Assembly: GCA_045537295.1 (NCBI GenBank)
Contig: JAZSPG010000028.1
Span: 1-5,077 of the forward strand
Origin: Scatosoma sp045537295
Lineage (GTDB): Bacteria > Bacillota > Clostridia > Christensenellales > Borkfalkiaceae
Reading direction: 5' to 3'
DNA length: 5,077 nt
Positions 1 through 5,077 of the stretch are shown here, piece by piece. The position numbers and the translations under genes were made by a program. The notes below the pieces were generated by a model. The model was not told where the DNA came from, ran no database searches, and saw nothing but the letters and a program-made list of their open reading frames with translations. Positions within the stretch are counted from its first letter, which is position 1; every line of letters begins with the position of its first letter.

Positions 1-89
1 GAAGGTAAAAAGCTTAACGGGTGGTAAAAATCCCCAAAAATACCCCAAATTTCATAAATGGAATTACAAATAGGGCGCAAAAAAGCACG

Positions 90-116
90 AAAAAACGGCG
101 AAAACCGCCATTTTTT
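90..116. terminator. Bidirectional intrinsic terminator downstream of tRNA-Pro
   Basis: A short GC hairpin (GGCG, 5-nt loop, CGCC; 97-100 paired with 106-109) is flanked by T-runs on both strands. On the plus strand it is followed by A and six Ts (111-116). On the minus strand it is followed by G and a T-run (95-90). It starts about 20 nt past the CCA end of the tRNA gene, so it most likely ends tRNA transcription. It could equally stop rightward transcription entering from a gene beyond the left edge. A second copy of the arm (123-136) forms a perfect 14-bp inverted repeat with 91-104, giving an alternative longer hairpin that runs up to the tRNA 3' end. Seen directly; terminator function is inferred. 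Confidence 0.7.
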
Positions 117-135
117 AACGATTTTTCGCCGTTTT

Positions 136-212
136 TGGTTGAGGCAACGGGACTTGAACCCACGACCTCTTGGTCCCTAACCAAGCGCGCTACCAAACTG
201 CGCTATGCCTCA
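136..212 (-). tRNA. tRNA-Pro, anticodon AGG, CCA encoded
   Basis: Read on the minus strand this folds as a full cloverleaf. The acceptor stem TGAGGCA (206-212) pairs with TGCCTCA (140-146), followed by discriminator A (139) and encoded CCA (136-138). The D arm is GCGC/GCGC with GG in the loop. The anticodon stem is CTTGG/CCAAG around the loop TTAGGGA, placing AGG at 178-176 with T33 and the G37 usual for proline tRNAs. The variable loop is AGGTC, and the T loop is TTCAAGT on a stem GTGGG/CCCGT. The anticodon reads CCU directly, and CCC/CCA if A34 is deaminated to inosine. Oddities: A34 is uncommon in bacterial proline tRNAs; the first pair is U1-A72 rather than the C1-G72 typical of bacterial tRNA-Pro; and the outer two T-stem pairs are G-U and U-G. 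All conserved tertiary positions I checked (A14, G15-C48, G18, G19, T54, T55, C56, A58) are intact, so I read it as functional. Confidence 0.93.
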
Positions 213-259
213 ATATGTATACGCCGTATCACGATTTCCCTCGCTCAACAGCATAAACC

Positions 260-288
260 ATTATACACACCTAAACCCTTTTAGTCAA
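260..288 (-). promoter_or_regulatory. Sigma-70/SigA-type promoter for tRNA-Pro
   Basis: On the minus strand, TTGACT (288-283) and a perfect TATAAT (265-260) are separated by exactly 17 nt. The expected start point is near 253, giving a leader of about 41 nt before the mature tRNA 5' end at 212, which RNase P would remove. It lies 76 nt past the yfhO stop codon. Because I see no strong terminator between yfhO and this site, the tRNA may also receive some read-through transcription. Motifs are seen directly; function is inferred. Confidence 0.8.
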
Positions 289-363
289 GCGTTTTTTATC
301 CATTTTTCAACTTTTTTGAAAAAAATTTATCTCTACCTTACACCGCACCGAAATATCGCCCTA

Positions 364-3129
364 TTACAATAACAATCCAACCAACTTCACCGCAAAAGTC
401 GCACTCGGAAACAGCATAAAAAACGCAACCACGGCAACCGCCAACCCAACGCCCGCCCAAGCAATTACGGGCGCAACGGCGTCTACGATTTTCGTTTTTC
501 TTTCCACAAACCAAACCAAACACAAACCCAAAACGGACAAAGCGCACCCAACGCCCAGCCACTTAAAATGCGGGGAACGATACTTAAACACGACGGTATT
601 CTCCCCCTCGTCCAGCTCCACGCACAAAAATTTCAAATCGTTGTCTTCCAACGCCCGTTCTTCGCCGTTCACGAACACCTTATACCCACTCGACGCCACG
701 AAATTCAAAAACAAATACTCGCCCGCGCTGGCCGTAACACGCGCCGTAAGCTCACCCGCACCCACTTCTAATTTCGCCGATTTTGACCATAAAAACTCGC
801 TCAATTCCCGCGCGGTTTCCACTTCCACCTGCCGAGAACTACCGCTCCCCGTAGTCGCTTGCATTTCCGCCAAGCTCTTGCCTCGCAAAAACTTATACAA
901 TTCGGCTTGATTCTCGATACGGTACGCGGAATTTGCCTCGTTGGGCTTTACGAACCGAAACGCCCCGCTACCCACCTTATACGCCGAGGGAAAGGCTATC
1001 GTGTTTTCGTAAATATAATACCCGCCCTCTTTCAGCGGTACTTCCTGCCCGTCCTCGCCGACCGTTTTCACGGCGCGGATATATTTTTTCATATCCGCGT
1101 CCTCCTCGACGCTCTTTCTCTCCGATTCCGCCACGAAATAATATTTATACCCCAAAAACGAATCCGCAAACTCAGGGTTTAGATTGTATTTCGTCTTACT
1201 TTGCGCACTTTTCAAGGTATTTTTGAAATTACCGCCGTACCCGAACAGCTCCCCGACAATAAAATTATCCTTGTCAATCACGGACGAAAAAACACTGAAC
1301 GCATTCCCGCCCGCCGTAAAAGGCGCAACCGCCGTCAATTTATCCCCAAAATCCTTAATCCTGTAATACCCGCCGTTCACCTTCCCCTCGTCCGTATCCA
1401 AATACAGCGTTTGCGTTTTTTCGCACAGCGTTTGATACGCACCTAAATCCGTATGTTGCGTGGAACGGTTGCCCAAAACCAGCTGATTGTTATAAAATAC
1501 CGCTTGCACCCCCACGATAACCGTCAACGCCACCGCGAACACCTTCGCCGTCAATTTTTTCCGCCAAACGAGTACCGCACCGAACACCGCCACAATCAAA
1601 ACGAGAACGCAGAACACCCCGACGACCTCCGCTCCGCCCAAGGAATGCGCAAACCGCGACGAAAAGCTTTTCAAACCCGATTTCCAAGTCGGGTTTTTGA
1701 CTAAGTTTTCCCACAGTCTTTTATAATTCCCGTTACAAATAAACCAAATTAAGAACGCCGTAACGCCCAACCACACGCCCGCAAAGGCAATCGTCCAGCC
1801 CAACGACCCGCCGATATAACGCTTGAACGCATACCTGCCCCCCGCGTTTCGCTTTTTCTCGCCGTTTTCTTCACCGTTTTCTTCGCCGACTTCCGCTTGC
1901 TTTTCAACACGCAAATCCTCGCCGTCGAACGCGCACCCGTTCTTATAGCAAAGCCCGTCTATCGCCAAACACGCCCCGCCCAAAAAATACAGCGCGTTCA
2001 AAAAACCGAACCGCAACGCGTACGACATATACGAACCCATATTCATAAGTAGCATCGACTCGTCTACAAGCACGGGCAATAAAGTACATACCCCCGCAAG
2101 CAACATAAACTTCGCAAACGGGTCTTTTAACCCGCGACGGAAAAACCAAACTACCGTCAAAACCAAAAACGCGCCGTCCGAAATAATATACGACCACTTC
2201 CGATAGGACGCCTCCTCGAACTTTTCCAAGAACTTTTCCGCGGAAAATTCCCCGATACCCCCCGTTTCGCGCACGGAAAACCCGTACCAAAAATTCTCGA
2301 ACAAATCCCCCGTTCTCCCGCTCCGCACATACGCGGATACCGCAGGCAACAGCACGGGCAAAGCCATCAAAACCGCAACGGCAAACGCCAAACACAGCCT
2401 TGCCAAAAAGGCGTTCCGCTCAGGTTTTTCCACGCACAGCAACCCGTAAAAAATCAAAACGGGAAAGACGGTGAGCATAGAAAAACACGCAATCGAAAAA
2501 CAGGTGTATACGCAACAGGCGATAAGCAAAGAAAACCGCCGGTACTTCCCCGTTTGCACGAACCGCTTAAACGCACCCGTCGCAAAAGGCAGGTAAATTA
2601 AAAAATCCAGCCAGTTTATATAGGTGTTCGCAACGAATGTATACCCACAATACGCGTAAATAACGCCGATAACGGCGCACAGATATTCAGGGATATCCCG
2701 AAACAGATTTTTCGCAAACCACGCGCCCGCAAAGGCAATCGCAGACACCTTAAACGCCATAACGATAGAGCTTGCATACGCCACCTTTCCGTCGCCGAAA
2801 ATTAAAAACAGGAAAGAAAACGGACTGATAAAGAAATACAAAAAAGTCCCTAACACGTCCGCCCCGCCGACAATCGCGTACGAATACGCAAGCGCGGACT
2901 TTCCTTGCATTACGTCGAACAAATGCTCGATAAACGGACAAATTTGCGCAGACAAATCGTAACTCGACGCCGTATATTTATCCCCAAACGGAAACACCCC
3001 GTACGCAAACAACGCTACCAGGTACAAGACGAACACGAAAACAGGCGCGAAAAACAGCGCGTAATTTTTACTAAAAACCGTGCAAAATTTCTGTTTCTTA
3101 TTTAATTTCCCCGTTTCAATCTTTTCCAT
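364..3129 (-). CDS. yfhO: YfhO-family polytopic membrane protein, putative GT-C glycosyltransferase
   Basis: A 921-residue integral membrane protein of normal length for the YfhO family. About 13 hydrophobic segments lie in residues 24-546 (for example 24-46, 93-112, 119-140, 147-165, 199-230, 243-267, 338-355, 370-392, 443-466, 500-522, 526-546). A large, presumably extracytoplasmic soluble region follows (about 550-855), then two more membrane spans (858-876, 883-907). Family-like features are YDLSAQICPF (57-66) in the first outer loop, whose Asp58 is the candidate GT-C catalytic acid; NWLDFLIYLPF (172-182); and a C-terminal beta domain with YKVFVNGEE (816-824) and EGENTVVFKYRSP (841-853) before the last spans. 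In Bacillus subtilis, YfhO is implicated in adding sugar to lipoteichoic acid from an undecaprenyl-phosphate-linked donor, with CsbB and GtcA; neither partner is in this window, so substrate is unknown. An acidic/basic linker (404-430) containing ENGEENGEKK joins two spans. The ATG is chosen because the promoter abuts it and no other start precedes the first span. No Shine-Dalgarno is present. Confidence 0.85.
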   Translation of the reverse strand: MEKIETGKLNKKQKFCTVFSKNYALFFAPVFVFVLYLVALFAYGVFPFGDKYTASSYDLSAQICPFIEHLFDVMQGKSALAYSYAIVGGADVLGTFLYFFISPFSFLFLIFGDGKVAYASSIVMAFKVSAIAFAGAWFAKNLFRDIPEYLCAVIGVIYAYCGYTFVANTYINWLDFLIYLPFATGAFKRFVQTGKYRRFSLLIACCVYTCFSIACFSMLTVFPVLIFYGLLCVEKPERNAFLARLCLAFAVAVLMALPVLLPAVSAYVRSGRTGDLFENFWYGFSVRETGGIGEFSAEKFLEKFEEASYRKWSYIISDGAFLVLTVVWFFRRGLKDPFAKFMLLAGVCTLLPVLVDESMLLMNMGSYMSYALRFGFLNALYFLGGACLAIDGLCYKNGCAFDGEDLRVEKQAEVGEENGEENGEKKRNAGGRYAFKRYIGGSLGWTIAFAGVWLGVTAFLIWFICNGNYKRLWENLVKNPTWKSGLKSFSSRFAHSLGGAEVVGVFCVLVLIVAVFGAVLVWRKKLTAKVFAVALTVIVGVQAVFYNNQLVLGNRSTQHTDLGAYQTLCEKTQTLYLDTDEGKVNGGYYRIKDFGDKLTAVAPFTAGGNAFSVFSSVIDKDNFIVGELFGYGGNFKNTLKSAQSKTKYNLNPEFADSFLGYKYYFVAESERKSVEEDADMKKYIRAVKTVGEDGQEVPLKEGGYYIYENTIAFPSAYKVGSGAFRFVKPNEANSAYRIENQAELYKFLRGKSLAEMQATTGSGSSRQVEVETARELSEFLWSKSAKLEVGAGELTARVTASAGEYLFLNFVASSGYKVFVNGEERALEDNDLKFLCVELDEGENTVVFKYRSPHFKWLGVGCALSVLGLCLVWFVERKTKIVDAVAPVIAWAGVGLAVAVVAFFMLFPSATFAVKLVGLLL
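1861..1884 (-). repeat. Two 12-bp in-frame tandem repeats in yfhO linker
   Basis: Two adjacent 12-bp units (1861-1872 and 1873-1884) differ at one base, G/A at the first position. They encode the ENGE-type repeat near residues 416-424 in the charged loop between membrane segments. Because the unit is a multiple of three, gain or loss would change linker length without a frameshift. The stretch is low-complexity and probably a tolerated insertion rather than a functional motif. Confidence 0.6.
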
Positions 3130-3135
3130 ACTTTT

Positions 3136-3164
3136 ATTATAGCACTTTTCCCTATCCCTGTCAA
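3136..3164 (-). promoter_or_regulatory. Full-consensus extended -10 promoter for yfhO
   Basis: On the minus strand there is a perfect TTGACA (3164-3159), a 17-nt spacer and a perfect TATAAT (3141-3136), with TGC just before the -10 giving an extended -10 (TGCTATAAT). A seven-base A-run (3184-3178, minus strand) at about -49 to -55 could act as an UP element. Standard spacing places +1 at 3129, which is the A of the yfhO ATG. The site therefore predicts a leaderless or nearly leaderless mRNA. Motifs are seen; the start point is inferred. Confidence 0.85.
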
Positions 3165-3185
3165 CGCATAAACCACCTTTTTTTC

Positions 3186-3356
3186 GTCATACCGAGCGCA
3201 GACGAGGCAATCCCCGTCTTACCGCCATACCGAACGCAGGCGATAGCCGAAGTCGAGTGTATCTCTTTTCTGTTTATTCCTCGCTCCTTCACTATCCACT
3301 TTTACTTTTTCTCTTTTTTTAGATACAATCCACTCTCTTCGTTTGGTCGGTATGAC
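3186..3356. repeat. Imperfect palindromic intergenic repeat, MITE-like, about 171 bp
   Basis: The ends are a perfect 10-bp inverted repeat, GTCATACCGA at 3186-3195 and TCGGTATGAC at 3347-3356. Inside, TGTATCT (3258-3264) is matched by AGATACA (3321-3327), so the arms pair in a nested way. The left arm carries an extra tandem copy: an 18-bp unit beginning CATACCGA occurs at 3188-3205 and again at 3226-3243 with 16 of 18 bases identical. No open frame of note lies within. It sits cleanly between the lipoprotein terminator and the yfhO promoter. This architecture fits a non-autonomous palindromic element or a REP-like dispersed repeat; copy number in the genome cannot be seen here. Confidence 0.6.
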
Positions 3357-3372
3357 AGTTTGCCAACCAAAC
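3341..3372. repeat. Local hairpin overlapping the right end of the palindromic element
   Basis: GTTTGGTCGG (3341-3350) can pair with CCAACCAAAC (3363-3372), nine of ten positions as Watson-Crick pairs, around a 12-nt loop. It straddles the element boundary at 3356. No T-run follows on either strand, so it does not look like a terminator. It may be part of a longer or composite repeat. Confidence 0.4.
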
Positions 3373-3396
3373 CACGCCCTCGAGGCTTTACTATAC

Positions 3397-3433
3397 AAAA
3401 ACCGCGCCCGAAAAGTTCGAGCGCGGTTTTTTT
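3397..3433 (-). terminator. Strong intrinsic terminator of the lipoprotein gene
   Basis: ACCGCGC (3401-3407) pairs with GCGCGGT (3421-3427). Beyond one C/A mismatch the stem continues with CGAA/TTCG around a 3-nt loop. The flanking A/T bases extend the stem and provide T-runs on both sides: five Ts leaving leftward on the minus strand and seven on the plus strand. It begins 13 nt past the lipoprotein stop codon, which fits termination of that gene. No plus-strand gene approaches it within this window. Confidence 0.88.
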
Positions 3434-3445
3434 GTCTAAACCTTT

Positions 3446-5026
3446 TTATTCTTCTTCTGCCACTACGGGGTCGGTAATAACCTTTATATATTTAATTTCG
3501 TAAACCGTGCCCGATTCCAAAGTGATAGTCGCCGTCTTGGTTTCCATCTTCACGCCGTTTACCCAAATTTCGTAATCGTCGCCGCTTACCGCATCTTCCC
3601 ACAAATCGTATTCGCCTACCTCGCAAGCCTGCGGCGGTGCCACGCTCTTCTCAGAACTGTAGCCACCTATAAGGGGCAGAACGATTTGATAGGGCTTACT
3701 ATAATCGTAACGTTCTTCGTTAAATGTTTTTACGATAACGTAACCCGTGTTCGGCGCAACCTTTAAGTATACTTTTTCCAACGCCAAAATATCCGCCTCG
3801 GTAACCGCGCTCGTCGTCAATTCCTGCGTGCAAGCCTCGTCCTTATACGCCTTAATCTCTACGCTATCCGTAGGGAAGTAATTTGCATTCGAAATAATCA
3901 ATTCGAGTACAACCGCCGCCGTCGCATTGTCCTCAAACCACCCTGTGGTATAGTAATATTCGCCGTTTACATATATATCAATTTCCAAATCGGAATAACT
4001 TTCCGCAGGTGCGCCTTCCACATGAATATCTTCAGGATTCGTAGGCAACTCTACGGTAACCGCGTCGTATTTCGCTTGTGCAAACGCGTAGTCAATCGTC
4101 GCGGTAGCAGTGTTCGCCATACTATTTTCCGTAATCGTGGTAACCGTCGTACCGTCCGTTTGCGTCGTCTTTTGCGTCATATTTTGAGATGCCTCAAACC
4201 CTACGAGCTTACCGTCTTTTGCCGAAAGCGAGGTTGCCATCACCATACTTTGCGTAGTCGTAGTGGTTTCTGCCTCTACAACGGCAATAGCCTCAAAGCC
4301 AAGCGCAAAGGTATATACGCCGTTTGCACCCGTCGCCGACACCGTAGTCGTAATCGTAGTTTCAGCACCCTCGGGAACTTGACTTGCCAACACAACGGGC
4401 AACACCGTATCAAACGCCGCCTTAACCTCCGCAGTGTTTGCAGCAAGCTTTACACCGTCAAAACCTTCGAGGTATTCACTCGTATATTCCGAATAATCCA
4501 TCGTTTGGTATTCCGCTTTTACGCTGTCGTGGATTTGGACATAATATTCACTCTCTTCCGCTTGCAACGAAGAATTAGGTGCGGGCGTAAACTTGCCCTT
4601 TTCTACGCCGTAAAGCTTACCGCCTTGCACGAACGTCTTGCTATAATCCTCGTCCTTTGCGCCGTCTTCCACCTCTATACTATCCATATACATAAGCTTA
4701 TTTACCGCGTCAAACGACATCGTCATGCTCATAAGGGTTTCGGAAACCCACGCGTCCTCGTCCCCCGTTTTACTCGTCATCGTGCTTTCGCCGTTCATCG
4801 TCATCGTAACACTGCCCGTATACGAATTCAAAGCGTCCATCGCGTCCATAACGTATTCAAACATTTCCGTTTCCGTCGTGGGCACTTTGGTTTCTTCACC
4901 GCCCGCACTGCCCGTGCTACTCGTGCTACTCGTGCTACTGCTACTTTCCGTATCCCCGCAAGCGACGATAGAAAGCGACATACCCAGCGCCATCAAAAGC
5001 GCCACCGTCTTTTTCCAAGTTTTCAT
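3446..5026 (-). CDS. Secreted lipoprotein of unknown function, LolA/LppX-like N-terminal half possible
   Basis: A 526-residue protein with a clear lipoprotein signal: MKTWKK, a hydrophobic core (8-22) and lipobox IVAC with acylated Cys23. A flexible Ser/Thr/Gly linker (26-43) follows, then an acidic mature chain. Residues 52-115 contain a helix (EYVMDAMDALNSY) followed by alternating strands such as SVTMTMNG and LMSMTMSFD. This pattern resembles lipoproteins with LolA/LppX-like folds (DUF6612-type), but I cannot confirm the family. Residues 220-312 are very Thr-rich and look like repeated beta strands. The C-terminal part (about 345-525) looks like one or two beta-sandwich modules, with IYVNGEYYY (351-359) and IWVNGVKME (487-495) as similar strand-turn motifs. 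No catalytic signature or transmembrane span is visible beyond the signal. The ATG at 5026 is supported by the signal peptide and AGGAGG 10 nt upstream. The gene appears monocistronic, given its own terminator; its promoter probably lies outside the window. A cell-surface binding or sensing role is only a guess. Confidence 0.85.
   Translation of the reverse strand: MKTWKKTVALLMALGMSLSIVACGDTESSSSTSSTSSTGSAGGEETKVPTTETEMFEYVMDAMDALNSYTGSVTMTMNGESTMTSKTGDEDAWVSETLMSMTMSFDAVNKLMYMDSIEVEDGAKDEDYSKTFVQGGKLYGVEKGKFTPAPNSSLQAEESEYYVQIHDSVKAEYQTMDYSEYTSEYLEGFDGVKLAANTAEVKAAFDTVLPVVLASQVPEGAETTITTTVSATGANGVYTFALGFEAIAVVEAETTTTTQSMVMATSLSAKDGKLVGFEASQNMTQKTTQTDGTTVTTITENSMANTATATIDYAFAQAKYDAVTVELPTNPEDIHVEGAPAESYSDLEIDIYVNGEYYYTTGWFEDNATAAVVLELIISNANYFPTDSVEIKAYKDEACTQELTTSAVTEADILALEKVYLKVAPNTGYVIVKTFNEERYDYSKPYQIVLPLIGGYSSEKSVAPPQACEVGEYDLWEDAVSGDDYEIWVNGVKMETKTATITLESGTVYEIKYIKVITDPVVAEEE
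4913..4945 (-). repeat. 9-bp tandem repeat coding the lipoprotein Ser/Thr linker
   Basis: Three perfect copies of a 9-bp unit (CGTGCTACT on the plus strand; 4913-4921, 4922-4930, 4931-4939) plus a 6-bp partial copy encode the repeated SST tripeptide just after the lipidated cysteine. The unit keeps the reading frame, so slippage would only lengthen or shorten the tether between membrane anchor and folded domain. Confidence 0.8.
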
Positions 5027-5036
5027 TTCTTGAAAC

Positions 5037-5042
5037 CCTCCT
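5037..5042 (-). promoter_or_regulatory. Ribosome binding site of the lipoprotein gene
   Basis: A perfect AGGAGG lies 10 nt upstream of the ATG at 5026, slightly longer than optimal spacing. It fixes the start codon together with the signal peptide. It contrasts with yfhO, which has no such site. Confidence 0.85.
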
Positions 5043-5057
5043 ATAAAATAATCTATC

Positions 5058-5074
5058 GTTTAACCTTGTTAAAC
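5058..5074. promoter_or_regulatory. 7-bp perfect palindrome upstream of the lipoprotein gene, possible operator
   Basis: GTTTAAC (5058-5064) and GTTAAAC (5068-5074) form a perfect inverted repeat with a 3-nt centre, 32 nt upstream of the start codon. This size and symmetry suit a dimeric repressor site or a small leader hairpin. The window ends three bases later, so the promoter context cannot be judged. Confidence 0.4.
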
Positions 5075-5077
5075 TAC

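Noticed and set aside
14..284. Short open frames crossing the tRNA region on both strands
   Set aside because: They run through the tRNA-Pro gene and its terminator. Their peptide sequence is a translation of structural RNA sequence.
303..323. AT-rich inverted repeat (TTTTTCAA / TTGAAAAA) after yfhO as a terminator
   Set aside because: The stem has only one G-C pair and no T-run follows on the minus strand, so I do not call it an intrinsic terminator.
641..1704. Several plus-strand open frames of 60-107 codons opposite yfhO
   Set aside because: They are antisense shadows of a G-rich coding strand that leaves few stops. They overlap each other in different frames and resemble no known protein.
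1943..2395. Minus-strand 150-codon frame inside yfhO
   Set aside because: It is Arg/Gly/Val/Phe-rich with no family resemblance and lies in an alternative frame of a well-supported membrane protein gene.
4725..5033. Plus-strand open frame of 102 codons encoding a hydrophobic, Val/Leu-rich peptide
   Set aside because: It lies entirely antisense to the lipoprotein gene. Its Val/Leu run is the complement of the Ser/Thr linker repeat and other biased codons, and I saw no promoter assigned to it.
5045..5072. TTAACA (5072-5067) and TATTTT (5050-5045) with a 16-nt spacer as a promoter for the lipoprotein gene
   Set aside because: It would start transcription around 5038, inside the AGGAGG site, destroying the ribosome binding site. 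The -10 match is also weak.

Overview
The window reads as chromosomal DNA of a Bacillota (Firmicutes) bacterium, most likely an uncultivated Clostridia-type lineage. This is inferred from a YfhO-family membrane protein, a Gram-positive style Ser/Thr-linkered lipoprotein, consensus TTGACA/TATAAT promoters, a strong AGGAGG ribosome binding site and a CCA-encoding tRNA gene. No ribosomal or taxonomic marker is present, so placement stays at phylum/class level. Every gene I can support lies on the minus strand, and the coding strand is clearly G-rich (the plus strand is C-rich).

Layout, in order of transcription (high to low coordinates). (1) 5026-3446: a 526-residue secreted lipoprotein of unknown function, with an AGGAGG site just upstream and a 7-bp perfect palindrome at the window edge. 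It ends in a strong intrinsic hairpin terminator (3397-3433). (2) 3396-3130: a 316-bp intergenic gap that holds a roughly 171-bp imperfect palindrome (3186-3356), resembling a MITE or dispersed intergenic repeat, followed by a full-consensus extended -10 promoter. (3) 3129-364: a 921-residue YfhO-family polytopic membrane protein, a putative GT-C type glycosyltransferase. Its promoter sits so close to the ATG that the predicted transcript has no leader. (4) 288-260: a second good promoter. (5) 212-136: a tRNA-Pro gene with anticodon AGG and encoded CCA. (6) 116-90: a hairpin with T-runs on both sides that can terminate transcription in both directions. Bases 1-89 hold nothing I can support.

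The two proteins may both act at the cell envelope, but a terminator and a separate promoter lie between them, so they look like separate transcription units. The most notable points are the A34 proline tRNA with an atypical U1-A72 acceptor end, the matching absence of CCA among all 36 proline codons in the window, the apparently leaderless yfhO transcript, and the intergenic palindromic element. I found no CRISPR array, transposase, toxin-antitoxin pair or clear new multi-gene system.
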